64,000 nucleotides of DNA from Pelomyxa schiedti. Its lineage: Eukaryota; Evosea; Pelobiontida; Pelomyxidae. Below, in pieces: positions 37,920 through 49,390 of the stretch. Position 1 is the first letter of the stretch, and each line of letters starts with the position of its first letter. The position numbers were made by a program, and so were the translations under genes. The stretch covers positions 39,176-103,175 of the forward strand of contig JAHLWZ010000823.1 of the NCBI GenBank assembly GCA_020536535.1. The letters are read 5' to 3'. The notes beneath the pieces were generated by a model. It saw only the letters and a list, made by a program, of their open reading frames with translations, was not told the DNA's origin and made no database searches.

Positions 37920-39023
37920 TTAGGCTCTTGTTGGTAACACACCCACAACTGTTTCAGGTGAAAATTTGAGGTCTCGCTCACCAGATGCCCAGTAGTAGCC
38001 CAGCTCATTCCCAACAAAAACCGTGGAATTAACCCTTACAAGGAATCAGTGGGATCATGAGATATTTGTGGTGATGCCAAACATACTCAGAGATGGAAGA
38101 CTGGTGATCATGTCCGTAACACCAACACCTGAGAACAGACCCCGGGGAACATAGTTCGGAGGTCAAATTGGTCCCGAAGCTGCAGGAGGTTATTTATTCC
38201 TAGCAGAAGAAGATATGTTTACCTTGTGCAATTGTAACAGGGTACATGATGGGAAATTCCAACCACTAATTCGCCCAAACTGGCAGCAGTGGCCAGCTCA
38301 GACATGATAAATTCCACTTCCTCCAAATGTATGCGCATAGTATCATGTGGAACAAGCTTCCTGAGAAAGTGTGAAACTTGAGCAGATTATCTTGTACCCA
38401 TTCACCTATCTCCGAATGTTATGTAGTTGTAGTCATTTACATTGAGTGCAGCCTTTCTTGACCACAGAGTTCCCCCAATCACTCGAATTTTAGTTCCCGG
38501 AACAACGAAGGAAGTTTTGTCCAGGAATGTCACATTAGGTAGCAGCTGGCATACTCGAGTCATTTGTTCACGCGTTTGGCGGTACTCATTTCCATAGAAT
38601 TCGTGCTTTTGAAAAATATGTAACACAGTTGGGTGAGGATAAAGTCGAGTACATTGCCAGCCACGACAAAGACGTGCTTGAATTGCAGGGATTGTTGTCG
38701 CAGAAAATTAGAATAACTCGGCTGAAATGGATTTCCAATATCCCCACATCTGAGTATTGATGAATTCAACATGGCATATACAAGAAAAGATACAATGCAA
38801 GGTATGGAGCACAAGGAATGAAGTGGAAAGCAGACTGCCCCTCAAACTCGAGATGCAAGTCAGACAGTACTTGCATAGCGAAAATTGTTGATGAATTTTT
38901 TACAGAATCTAGGCGGGCGGGGTTTCCAAGTGTCACTCGCAAAGAAGCAATGTTGTGGCAAAGTTGTGTTGCCGGCTGTGCGGAGGTATTTGTAACCTGA
39001 GACATACGGAAAAGAGGAAACAT
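37920..39023 (-). CDS. Calcineurin-like metallophosphoesterase
   Basis: Binuclear metal phosphoesterase fold. Motifs in order are MQVLSDLHLEFEG (D-x-H), GDIGNPF (GD), VVAGN followed across an intron by HEFYGNEYRQTR (GNH), VIGGTLWSRKAAL, a GISHHVPCYN block (metal-binding His pair) and WCYGHDHQSS (G-H-x-H). The final exon reads VGNELGYYWASG, matching the N-x-GY motif of the small bacterial-type phosphoesterases that begin LQ-LSDLHLEF. All metal ligands appear present. The start is uncertain: the conserved part begins at MQVLSD (about 38,880), while the frame extends upstream to 39,023 with no family match. Substrate unknown. Confidence 0.8.
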
Positions 39024-39291
39024 TCACCAAGTTAACCAAATTTAACAAATAAAAAAGAAAGAGTACAGCCATAGAAAAAGTGCGCTGTATCGAAGGACTA
39101 ATGATTGGTGCCTTTGTGTCCACCCTAGTGAGAACGGATAAGCCAACTTACTTAGAAAGCAATAAGATACACTACCGCATAATAATAAAGTCGGAGAGGG
39201 TTTTTACTTGGCTGGGGGCCAAAGATTTCGCAGAAGCCACAGGATCATGTGTTATCTGCATTAATAGTAATTTCGTATGGAAGCAAGAAGA

Positions 39292-39881
39292 TTAAATAAG
39301 GACCTTTTCAGCAATAAGTGACACAATAATATCGTATGCCTCATCAGATATAACAGCCTTGCGTGCATTCCAAGCGATCAAAGTAGCATACCTCAAGTCT
39401 TCCAGCTGCCCCAAACTAAGTGACTGGCAATAATTACAAACCGTTGCCGTATCACCAACTAGTTGGACCATTTTGTAATTATACGATGTTATTCCCTGAA
39501 ATAGACAATTAGAGAGGAGACACCAACACCCAGCCCAAAGAGGTGACAAAAAAAAAAAGAAATCGCAATCGCTGGCAAGAGCTTCGTTTCATTGTGCACA
39601 CTCACTTTGAGAATCTCGACGAGGAATAGCATTCTGCAGGTCATCTCGTTGAAATGTCTATTCATTGCAGCGTCTTCGAAACCGCCCTTAGGAGACGCTG
39701 GCGTGAGTTGTGCCTCCATTCTATGCCTTAGGGACCCGATGCTCGATCTGTCCATCTGCCAACACAACGCATCCACGTCATCGGGCCCATAATCGCGGTT
39801 CGTAGCCGTCCCCTCTCCGTCCACTGTCATCGGGTCTAGGGCGGGGCAGTGAGCTCCTCCTGGTGACGCTGCGTTTCCCAT
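39292..39881 (-). CDS. Small predicted N-myristoylated protein, unknown function
   Basis: Two exons. The first starts MGNAASPGG, an excellent N-myristoylation signal (Gly2, Ser6), and continues through DDVDALCWQMDRSSIGSLRH and NRHFNEMTCRMLFLVEILK. A consensus donor (GTGAGT) then joins to GITSYNYKMVQLVGDTATV, LEDLRYATLIAWNARKAVI and DEAYDIIVSLIAEKVLI. The product of about 165 residues is mostly helical with no low-complexity tracts. I do not recognise the family; a membrane-attached adaptor is a guess from the lipidation signal alone. Confidence 0.6.
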
Positions 39882-40004
39882 GCTCGTTCAGCGAGCGAAA
39901 GTTTCTTTGCAGTTTTTGAGTTCGGAATTATCTCCGAACTTAATAAAGCATTAAAAAGAAAAAAAGATCCAACATCAACCTCACATAATGTTGTGTAATT
40001 TGCG

Positions 40005-42490
40005 TCAACACTGTGTGAGAATGGCCACTGTGAATGCCTTGAGGGTGAAAGTGTCAGATGTCAGTTGTATTTTCGCTGGGGGCGAGTCGCCAGTAGATTC
40101 GTCGACGTATTCCAAGGTGCACGAAGTGGCTCCATTGATAGTTATTTCGTAGTCTTGGTCTGTTTTGATTACAAGCAGAATTACCCGGCTTTTATCTGGA
40201 AGAATGTAACCCTGTGCATAGACTTCTTTGTTTGTGCAAGTTGTGCCTGTCAGTTTATAATTGGAACCCCTGTTTGTTGTGTGTTAGTTTCAGCTTTGCT
40301 ATATCTTTTGAAAATTATGTTGACAGGGGTTTCCACACGTTTTGGATGGGAAATATGATAGGAGCATGCTAAGAACCCAGTAGCGGGCATTTGGCTCCCC
40401 GGTATCCCAATTCATCATTGACACTGAGGGGAATTGCGTTGGGTACCCAACCAATTGGCTCTCACCAACGTATTCTATCCCTTGTTTTCCTAGGTTGGAG
40501 AAAATCTTCCTGACTTGTCAGAGGGAAATCAATAAAGTACACGGAATTACATAGGCATAGAGGCCGCCTGCTGCATTCCTACAGTATTTGAAAGGTTAGT
40601 GGGTACATAACCAATTGATTAAGCAAGAGGCAGGTACCAGTAAATATCTGGAATTGGGAGTGTGAACTTATCATTGTCATTGGGCAGAATAACGCCGACT
40701 TCATTTATTGCTGTCTTGGTTCCAGGGGAGAGGCTTGATCTAATCTGCTGGATTGTTTGTACCTATGTAATATTTACTTAAACTAGTCTGTAAGAAACGC
40801 ACTCAAACTTCAGTAAAAAAGTCATCTGCTTGGTCGAAAAATGTTCGGTACTGCATTACATCGTCTCGAATGCCACAGGAAGCATAAAAGTGGTAGGAGA
40901 TATAATCCAGTGGGATTCCTAAGGGAGATTATTTCAGTGAGGTGAGAGAACGTAGGTACCTGACTCGTGGTTGTTATGATCCAGGAAGTAATTATACCAA
41001 TCAAATTCATTGTGGTATGCAAGGGCCATGCCAACTAATTGCAAGTCTTTTGAAAAAATTTAGAGGTTACTAACAAGGATTAAATATACCTGGCTTTACG
41101 GCAAGCATTGCTCCCGCTATAGAGTCATATATTTGTGTGTAATACTCTGGTGTATTACTGTGCTCAGCGTCAACTTCATTTAGAATTTCCCAGGCAGGAA
41201 TATTGTAGTAATGCCCAGATTCGTGCCATACACCATATTCGTCCTCGAAGCCTCCTTGTGTATACCTAGATAGGAAATACCGTTGGATACAAGAATACCC
41301 ATAAGCGGGATTAAAGGTAATACCACTGAAGAAGCCTTGAGTAGTATGAAGATAGTTCAGTCATCGAACTGTCACGAAGCTCTGTTCCTTGTTCATAGCT
41401 CCAAGTCACCTCGTTGGGGTCGTCAGGATAGTCTACCGGCGATAAGGTGTCCCACATCCACTGTGGGGTGGTACTACTTAAAATCAAAACCTGAAAGTGT
41501 AGTGTGGAATTTTCTGTACCTGAAATTTATCACAACAGAGCGGTCCTCTGTTGCTGCCATGAAGTCTTCCATAAGTGGGTCAATGAGGGAAAAGTCCCAA
41601 TTAGTTGTTTGGGATGAGGGAGTGCATGAAACCTTTAGACATGCTTCAGAAAGGAAAAGGTTATTCCAGGACATACTTGTACATCAAGTCTTTTCTGCAT
41701 CCCGGCACAAACACTTCCAAAGGTGCTATCATCAGCTGTGAAGGAACAAATGGCTTTATTCAAGCAATTTGCTGATACTATACTCAAAGCATCAGTAGAC
41801 TGACAGGATCCCTTAATTTTTATCTGTCAGCTGACTTACGTATTGGTCTTGGCTACGACCTGAGAAAAGTTCCCACATACGCCAGAGCCAGTTCCATAAG
41901 AAGCAAAATCAACTTTGGAAATAATGGCACCTGAAGTAGGACACTCTAGATATATACTTATACCCTCTTCAGCAGTAGCACAAATCTAAATAAGTGAGTG
42001 GTTGCATTCTTTGCTTAAGCTCACAGGATTTCCATTTGGAGGTTCCAATTCGGCTACAGCCAATTTGGGATACGGAAGCCTGTTTTTGTTTCACACTTTG
42101 TACCAAGGAAATGAAAGGGAAGGTAACCATGGCACAAAGCGCACAAATTGAGCAGGGAGAGATTCCAAAGCCTCAAATGATTGATTGTGAATACTCCCTA
42201 AGAGGTGGTTGGTGTGCATTGCCACTGGAGCCTTTGTGGTGTGAAAACCTGTTCTTGTCAGCTCAGGATTGACAACAACTTGCAGTGTTGGTATCGTATA
42301 GCCCTTTAATGCAACAATGGTTACCAACACACAAACAAAAAAAAAGAAAGTGACAGATTGTCGAGGAAACCTCGGTTTCAACTTTTAGCCAATCCACAAC
42401 AACATAGGCACTCAAACCAACTGCTTCAACGTACGTCGACAGCCCAAAGTACACCCCAACGACCAAAACCACCAAACGTCGGGTGTCCAT
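40005..42490 (-). CDS. Secreted glycoside hydrolase, clan GH-A (GH39-like)
   Basis: The start MDTRRLVVLVVGVYFGLSTY is a signal peptide. The chain then reads FVRFVPWLP, KLAVAELEPPNGN, WDFSLIDPLMEDFMAATE, VVINF, then YTQGGFEDEYGVWHESGHYY and IPAWEILNEVDAEH (the N-E pair of the acid/base), VGMALAYHNEFDWYNYFLDH, LDYISYHFYASCG, KTAINEVGVILP (nucleophile Glu) and FPSVSMMNWDTGEPNARYWV, closing with a beta-sandwich-like AQGYILPDKSRVILLV to the TGA at 40,005. The two catalytic Glu in a (beta/alpha)8 order are those of clan GH-A; the overall layout resembles GH39 and uncharacterised relatives. It is split into many exons. Probably lysosomal or secreted polysaccharide digestion; the substrate cannot be read from the sequence. 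Confidence 0.78.
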
Positions 42491-42577
42491 TTTCTACCGC
42501 TTCAACCGCCGAAATGATCGGAACAGATCCACGAAAAATCAAACCCGTTGGTGCTTGGCCACCGTAGGATAGACTCG

Positions 42578-43911
42578 ATGGACCCACCCATAAGTTATGA
42601 TGTCGTCCACTCACCGCCGATAAGCAGGTGCTTCTCACTCCAAGCCAACCAACACATAAAACAGAAGACGAAACCAGGGCGCCGCCACAGGTGATCGTCG
42701 ATGTCGTTAGTTGCCTGTCGGCCTCGTACCAGATGGAAGCCCTGTTGGCAGGGACCCACATCGGAAGGTGCGGAGCCAGCAGCCCAGCGAGGCTGATACC
42801 CCCGGGCGTACTGTGGGCCGACATCTCCAAGTCGTGGGTCACCGCCACGTGCAAGCTTGCCTGCCTGGCAGTCCACAACGCAGAGGCGGTGGACATGTCG
42901 CCGTACGCACTCCCGCCCCGCGCAGCAGCAGCAGCCGCCGCCGCCGACCAGCAGCAGCAGGGCGCCGAGGCGCAGGCCGACGACGCGGGGTACTACGTGT
43001 GCTTCGGGGTGTCGTTCACGCTGGGGGTCACGCGGGCCCCCTGGGTGATGCGGCGAGGCGCGGCCAAGCTGGGCGGGTGGCAGGGCGACGTGGTGGGGTG
43101 GGCCGGGAGCGGGAGGCTGCTGTGCCTCGGCGACCTGATCGACCCCCTCTACCACCCCTACCTTGCCTTCGTGTTGGCGCCGCCCCACTCCTCTGCCTGC
43201 AACTGCAAGTGGGTCGTGCGATACACCGGCCTCGCTGCTCTGCATATATGGCGCGTGCCCGTCGACGGTTCATCTGGGACTGGGACTGGGAGTGGGAACC
43301 AGACGCCTATGGGGAAAGAGGTGGAGATTCCGATTATGGGTGTGGCTGGGGACTGTAGGGTGCATAACTTTACGGGGCCGACGTCGGATTTGGTGAGCTT
43401 ATCAATCCTATACTCGTCGACAGTGACGTTCATGACCGTGGACCTGGAAGAGACACTGAGGCTCAAGAGGGTGGTAACAACACAGAAATTCATGTGGGAC
43501 ACAGGCCGGCCTTGTGCTACGTGGGGTATCTTACTTGGGAAAGGCGGAATCCCTCACCCTGTCTTCCTTCATGGCACTAATGGGAGTGTCTATTCCATCG
43601 ACCCACAGTTAGAACCACCATTTCGCCGACTACAGGGTGACGTTATGTCTCTACGCTTGTTTGGGCAATCACACTACGGAGTGATGTTCAATCGGTTGGA
43701 CCACCTTTTTACCTATGGAATTGACAATCCCCGTCATCCCTCTTACGTGGGCACAACACCACTCTATGGGGTAATACCAAGTTCTGAGGATTTGGTGGTA
43801 ACCTCTCCACCAGTTTGCAATGTGGTTGATGTGTCTCTTGGTGTCACCATCCTAAAACTGGTTTTGTGTGAACATCACACTATTGACCAGTTCACAGTTT
43901 CCTGGGTTTGA
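42578..43911 (+). CDS. Lineage-specific hypothetical protein (mostly one exon)
   Basis: The start MDPPISYDVVHSPPISR at 42578 joins through an intron (donor GTGCTT at 42629, acceptor ACCAG) in frame to APPQVIVDVVSCLSASYQ. The long exon then has MEALLAGTHIGRCGASSPAR and LIPPGVLWADISKSWVTATC, an Ala/Gln tract, YYVCFGVSFTLGVTRAPWVM, VEIPIMGVAGDCRVHNFTG and a run of strand-turn units to ...FTVSWV. No signal peptide or membrane span is obvious. I recognise no characterised domain; strand-rich periodicity in the C-terminal half may be propeller-like. The block with R-CGA-SP-R followed by LIPP looks like a family motif and would be a good seed for a paralogue search. Confidence 0.65.
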
Positions 43912-43960
43912 TACCAAAATTGTAAAAAAAAAACCAAAAAGTATTCAATACATTGTTTGT

Positions 43961-45124
43961 TTAAAAACAAGACAAGTGGAGGTACTGCAAGGCTGCATGA
44001 CCTTCTGCCACAAAACCTTTGTAACCATTTTCCTCACCCCAGGAAATAGCATCAAGTGCATACCTTATCCTTGAGATGTGGATTTGCATGGCCCATTCGG
44101 CACTACTAAGTCTGATGGGAGTGCCATATCCTCGGGAAAAGGCCTCCATAAGCGCTGGATCAGACATCCATTCCCATTCAGGGAACCGTGCAAAATCTGT
44201 TGCACGCACATCCCAGGCAGAGAACTCGAAGTCCACAACACCCTTCCATGCGCCGCCCTCATCTAGGAGCCAGTTACATGGGCAGTAATCCCTGTGGCAA
44301 GGTGTAGGTTGTTCCCCACAAAACAACATTCTGGCCATTTCAGCAGCACGCCGGGCAGTATCCTCCTCTTCGGCAGAAAAAGGGCACTTCAAGCGTTGAA
44401 TGTTAGCGGTTGTCTTGAGAATTTCAGTTGCAATAAACAACCCTGCATCTGGAATCCCAACACCAATTCCGCATTCCAAAGAGGCTGGTCCAAAACAAGC
44501 ACCGGTGGCTGCTGCATGGAACTTGGACAGTGCCTTTCCTGCTTGGAACCACACAAGTAACTTTGCCTCCCGGCTCAACTCCGCTTTGCTGGCCTGAATT
44601 CCACCAATGTCTGTAATCAGAATTACCATTCTTCTCCCATGACCTCCTCCCTTAGAAGAATCACAGCAGCCGCACGAGCAAATACACCCACCAACTCCAG
44701 TCACTTTGTTTGTGGTTTTCAGCAACATGGCTGATTCCACACCCGAAGTTGTGCTTGTGTTTTCTGAACAATAAGAAGAGGGGCCTCGTGATTTGATGCA
44801 AGATTCTGCACAGAATCCCAATGCGGAGATCAACCTAGGAGCCTTGAGTGTTGATGACAAATCACCACACATCCACTTGGAGTACACGTGTACTTCGTTG
44901 GAAAAGTGCGCCGGGTCTCGGTGCATTTTCAAGTAGTACGAGTTGCGGTTATGGGAGTCACAATCGCTGCTTGTAGACTGGGGACAAGACACCTTCAGCA
45001 GATCGGCCCTGTGTTGGCCTGGAGAGTGCCTCCCTGCGTCGCCATTGTGGGACAGTTGGACGTGCCCAACACCGAGCACAGAGGAGCACCACGACATCAG
45101 ACCGTCGTCATCGTTTTCCACCAT
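43961..45124 (-). CDS. Aminoglycoside phosphotransferase (APH)-like small-molecule kinase, intronless
   Basis: A single 387-codon frame from MVENDDDGLM. The C-terminal half carries the APH/choline-kinase-type catalytic signature: TPCHRDYCPCNWLLDEGG (H-x-D----N; catalytic Asp and Mg-binding Asn), then WKGVVDFEFSAWDVRATDF (DFE metal ligand and a second Asp). Upstream KLLVWFQAGKALSKFHAA matches the helix before the catalytic loop. The N-terminal half is Cys/Ser/Gly-rich with CICSCGCCDSSKGGG and no visible Gly loop. These enzymes phosphorylate hydroxyls of small molecules; the substrate is unknown. The absence of introns among intron-rich neighbours, and the bacterial flavour of the HRD-CPCNWLLD block, suggest acquisition from bacteria, but this is inference. 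Confidence 0.75.
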   Translation of the reverse strand: MVENDDDGLMSWCSSVLGVGHVQLSHNGDAGRHSPGQHRADLLKVSCPQSTSSDCDSHNRNSYYLKMHRDPAHFSNEVHVYSKWMCGDLSSTLKAPRLISALGFCAESCIKSRGPSSYCSENTSTTSGVESAMLLKTTNKVTGVGGCICSCGCCDSSKGGGHGRRMVILITDIGGIQASKAELSREAKLLVWFQAGKALSKFHAAATGACFGPASLECGIGVGIPDAGLFIATEILKTTANIQRLKCPFSAEEEDTARRAAEMARMLFCGEQPTPCHRDYCPCNWLLDEGGAWKGVVDFEFSAWDVRATDFARFPEWEWMSDPALMEAFSRGYGTPIRLSSAEWAMQIHISRIRYALDAISWGEENGYKGFVAEGHAALQYLHLSCF

Positions 45125-45177
45125 CGAATCAGCTTAATAATGTCGAGCAGATTTGAGATTAGAATAGAAAGAAGATG

Positions 45178-45875
45178 AATGCCACTAGCGCGAGTGTGTC
45201 GAGTTTGCCGACGCCGCCGTCTTTGATCGAGTACGACAAGTTGAAGTTCCTCATTTTCGACGCCCCGTCTGATGAGAACCTAAGCCTTTACGTGCAAGTA
45301 GGCTGGATGGCACTTTTGTGCAACTGCAAAATTGCGTCCGGCAGTTGCACGTGGTTTATTTTTGGTTATTAACACATCGTGTTAGGAATTCAAGAAGTAC
45401 AATGTAAGGCATGTTGTTCGTGTTTGCGACCCAACGTATGAAGAGGATGCACTGGCTGCCTACGGATTCATACTGCATGTGTGTTTACTTTCGAATTGTT
45501 TGTTGTGGGACTAATGCAGGAAAGGACCTACACTTTACTGAGGGTACTCTTCCGAATAATGTGGTGCATCAGTGGCTCTGTCTTGTCAACAAAACTTTCC
45601 TTGATGGGAACCCATTTGATGAAACCCTTGGAGTTCACTGTGTGGCTGGCCTTGGCAGGTAACAACTTTTCACATGCAAAAGAAGCTCAAACACGTTTCT
45701 ATATAGAGCGCCTGTTCTTGTGGCTTTGGCACTCATTGAACATGGAATGCCTGCATTAGCTGCGGTACAATTGATAAGGTCAAAGAGGAGAGGGGCTATC
45801 AGCGCAACACAACTACAACTCATAAAGGCATACAAGCCCTCCTACTTATCTAGTCATTCCTGTGTGATTTTATAG
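45178..45875 (+). CDS. PTP4A: PRL-type (PTP4A) protein tyrosine phosphatase, prenylated
   Basis: Small dual-specificity phosphatase of the PRL group, acting at the plasma membrane and endosomes. Exons read [58 protein letters not shown] and [10 protein letters not shown] joined to [20 protein letters not shown], then [20 protein letters not shown], ending [15 protein letters not shown] is the active-site loop with catalytic Cys and Arg. CVIL is a CAAX box whose Leu favours geranylgeranylation. Length (about 170 residues) and every core motif match the family. The WPFxDG general-acid loop of the family falls at an exon junction near 45,520 and was not read clearly. Confidence 0.93.
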
Positions 45876-45954
45876 GAGCACCATTCCCAAATTCCAAGCA
45901 CACCTCATTTTGATTGTCATTGTAAACTAAGTTAAAAAAAAAAAGGCATAGTCC

Positions 45955-48033
45955 TTAATACTTCTCCAATGAAAGACGGTACATAACAGAGCCCCCATTG
46001 GCAGGTACAGCGTTGGCGGTAATGGAACCGGCAGTTTGCCCGATGTTTCCATGTTGCCACACATCCCTTACATAAACGGTGGTAGTGCTATCAAAACCGG
46101 TTTGTTTCCAACAAGAATCTGGTTGCGTTTTAGTGTTTGGGAGCTGTATAGAAGTTGTTACCTGAGCATGTGATATCGGCGTCAGTCACCCCTGTATTGA
46201 CAAAAACGATAGCAAAATCGCCACTCTGTAGAGGTCGTCCCCAAACGTTCTGAGTTTCAGGAACAGGAGCACTGAGGCAGTACGTGTCCCCGTTTTGAGT
46301 AATTGAGAATATACTTGCATCATTCCCGGCTTGGGTTTCTTTCCAGGTTTGGACTGAAGAAATCGGAGTCTCACACTCTGTAAGGAGGAGGGACCCTGCT
46401 GAATCACCAATGGTGAGACAATGCCCATCCATTTGGGAGGTTAGTGCTCCCGTTGCGGAGTCAAATGTCCATTGCTGGTTCTTCAGCTGTGCACAACAAG
46501 TTACGCATGGCCCTGCAACGCATTCGTATCTTTGTGATAATTAAGTAACAGTTTTATAACTGGAAAATTACAAAATTACTGGAGATTCTTGACAGTTCGC
46601 CATATTAATGCAGAGCTGGTCGTTGTAATTACTAATTGTTCCTTCCATAATATAGTCCCACACCCACCATTGCGCAGTAGAAGAAGTATTACATGGCTTA
46701 ACTTTCACATATGTGCCAGCACTGCCCAGGTCATCTCCTTGGAGTCTCCATCCAGCTTTTCCACCAATGTCCTGGTTGATTGCAATAACTTCTGAATTTG
46801 TCCACGTTTCTTCTATGTAACTTCATGAAATAAGGAATCACAATTTGGCATAGTGAAAAGAAGCAAACGTTGTCATTTTTCGGATATCAGAGCTTATGAT
46901 CAAGGGAGAGGCTGTTACGGACCACAGATTGAACTGAGTACGCGTTTGGAGCTCAGTAAGTCTAAGATTGCCCTCTGGGTCATTGTTGAGAAGCATGTCT
47001 GGATCTAAAAGTAACAAGAGTTATTTCCTTCGTAGAGATTGTCAAAAAACGCACCATTCCATCCCCCAGATCCTGCATATTCATAAACATAACTGAGAAT
47101 GTCTAAGTTGTCAAGAATCCCAGCCCAATTGGAATCGTCCGGTCCAGTGCGCCACATATTTCCCAGGGAGGCCCCTTCAGGGGCGTACCAATCATACCTA
47201 TTCATCAGGTAAGTAAGACTGTTTGTTCCATCTTAAGTGTTACCATCCACACAAACTGAATAGCATTGGTCTCCCGGTTTCATTGAGTGCGTCTCGCATG
47301 AGACCGTACTCGTAAAATGCAGTTTCATGGTCCTGAGAGGCATAACAAGAATCTTCCTTCACGAAATCCACACCCCAGGAGCTATAAGTCTGAGCATCAA
47401 TCTACCATGACCGTAAGTTAGAGGTCAGACAATTGGAGTCAACTGTTTCATAGCCGCCCGATCCTGGTCTTCCAGCACAAGTGTTATTTCCACGATCAGT
47501 ATACAGCCCAAACTTCAACCCAAGGGAATGAATGTAATCTGCCAGAGACTAGGAAGACTGTTGAGGGTGATAATAAAATACAAGTTAACTAAGTATATCT
47601 TACTTTCATCCCAGAAGGAAAAGTAAGAGGGTCGGCCTGCAAAACGCCATTGGCATCTCTTTTAGATATGAAGCAGTCATCCTACCACAAGGGAGTTAAC
47701 AGAAAGCCAGGTTCCCATCGGGAAGCCACACAAGGTTGACGTAAACATAGCCCAATTCAGCCAAACCAGTCTTGACCATTATATCAGCTGATTCCTTCAC
47801 AATATTCTCGTTCATCAAATATGAGCACTCATACCCATACCACCTTTTTCACCCCTTACCAAAAACGGAACGTGCTTGGGTTTTTCCAAAAAAAAAAGCA
47901 CAAGAAAGACATACGTGTTGAAACCCATGGGAGGCGTTAAAGCCAACCCATTATCAAGCGCACCAACTCCAATACCAAATGTGACAATTGTACTGATCAC
48001 AGCCAAGACGGCAATGCCTACCCTCTCCATCAT
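45955..48033 (-). CDS. Secreted alpha-galactosidase (GH27) with beta-trefoil-like C-terminal domain
   Basis: The signal peptide [17 protein letters not shown] precedes [15 protein letters not shown], the GH27 opening. Exons then give [69 protein letters not shown] (catalytic nucleophile Asp region, normally D-x-K-x-D), [49 protein letters not shown] and VIAINQD. A Cys/Trp-rich part follows with repeated QxW-like units ([39 protein letters not shown]), typical of a lectin beta-trefoil, then the terminal beta-sandwich. It removes terminal alpha-galactose from glycans in lysosome or medium. In the catalytic motif the family's Lys reads VKED, one residue off the usual spacing, so activity should be confirmed. 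Confidence 0.88.
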
Positions 48034-48132
48034 AACAGAGATCGGTTGAGTTTAGGTGAAAACGCCGCTTTACAGTAACGGACAGATAGGAGATAAACCA
48101 TTTCCCGATTGGAAAATGTTGTAGTTTGCACG

Positions 48133-49328
48133 CTAGAGTCCACAAGAGGCTCTGACGAGAGTCTCCAGGAAAGACGCATCCAAACCAGTCTTGTCCTTGG
48201 AACTGACTTGGAAGTGAGCTAGCTTGAACATGGAACAGAAGTCCGTGGCCAATTGCAGGTTCTTGTCAGCCACATCGGGTGCTGTTGGTATCATGTCACA
48301 TTTGGTGGCCACTAGCGCCTTGACTGGATCGTGTGTATCTAGCATCGAGGGGTACTCTTTTGCTGCAGAGTTGTCGGGCAGTGTTGAAAATTCTGCTGCG
48401 ATGCTACCTGCTCTTTCAATGGCATTTTGTGCAGACCCTGCATCCCCAACAGAATAGAGTATCACAAAGATGGTGTATATCTGTTTTTTTTTATTGATCA
48501 CCAGGTGAAATAAAAAAGAAGGGCCGAATTGGCATTGAGATACCTTCTTTAGGTATCCGTCGACATTAGAATAGGCAGTATGACCAAACCTGAACCAGTG
48601 TTGGATTCTTAAAAGGGAGGCAGGCTAATACCGAGAGTTCAGACAACCTAAATCGCTTGTGCAGGGTGATCCATAACTGTTTGATGTAACCTCAATCTTG
48701 GGTGTGTCCCTCAGTGTGACCTTCACACCAAGAATTTCCACAGGTTTCTCCAGCTCCCCTATTATTCTCCATTGATCTGACCCGTCAGTTGTTGGCCAGT
48801 AAGAGTACACCTTTCTTATTGTGGTTATTGGGATTGATCAATTGTTGTACCTACGGGTCTTCATGGGGTATATACTTCACAAATGAATCCACCCTAGTGG
48901 GTCTGTACATTATGCATGTTAGAGAATAGTGAACGAACAAGGATCAACCAGTAAGAACAAAAACATTGATGGAATGGTACTCTTGACTGTGCAGAAAGGT
49001 GTCACCAGTGAGGACTCTCACTAAGGAAGTAGCGCCATAGGAATTCTCACAACTATCAAACACAATACACAGCTCTGTAACCTTCGTTCTGTGTAACAAA
49101 CATGTACCCCGAAAAAAAAAAAAAACAAGAACAGAACAAACCATTTAGAAACAATAGAACTGTGTGCATTTGAGGAAAGGCTAACCCCGGAGGAGGTGCA
49201 TAACGAACACCACTTGTTGGCGTTGACGGAGCTGTTTCTATACTATTGGAAGCTGTTTTTGGTGGGGGTTTTCGTTTCGCTCTGTTTTTCTTGCTGTGTC
49301 GGTTGCTGCTCGATTCCCCTTGTCCCAT
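48133..49328 (-). CDS. Degenerate Ras-like GTPase with myristoylation signal
   Basis: The start MGQGESSSNRHSKKNRAKRK combines an N-myristoylation motif with a basic patch, a typical dual membrane anchor. The G domain is spread over several exons: LCIVFDSCENSYGATSLVRV occupies the P-loop position, but the GxxxxGKS signature is broken (Lys is Ala); VTLRDTPKIEV stands where DTAGQ should be; IYTIFVILYSVGDAGSAQNA is the strand-4 region; VKALVATKCDMIP keeps G4 (T/N-K-x-D) and FQVSSKDKTGLDASFL keeps G5. It is most likely a pseudo-GTPase with altered or no nucleotide binding. The closest relatives by eye are Ras-like or Miro C-terminal GTPases. The 48,510-49,000 exons are joined only by frame. Confidence 0.6.
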
Positions 49329-49390
49329 TTTGGCTCTCTGAAATAGAAAAGAATTGATGAAGAAACGAAAAATTTTTGGGTTGGACGGGT

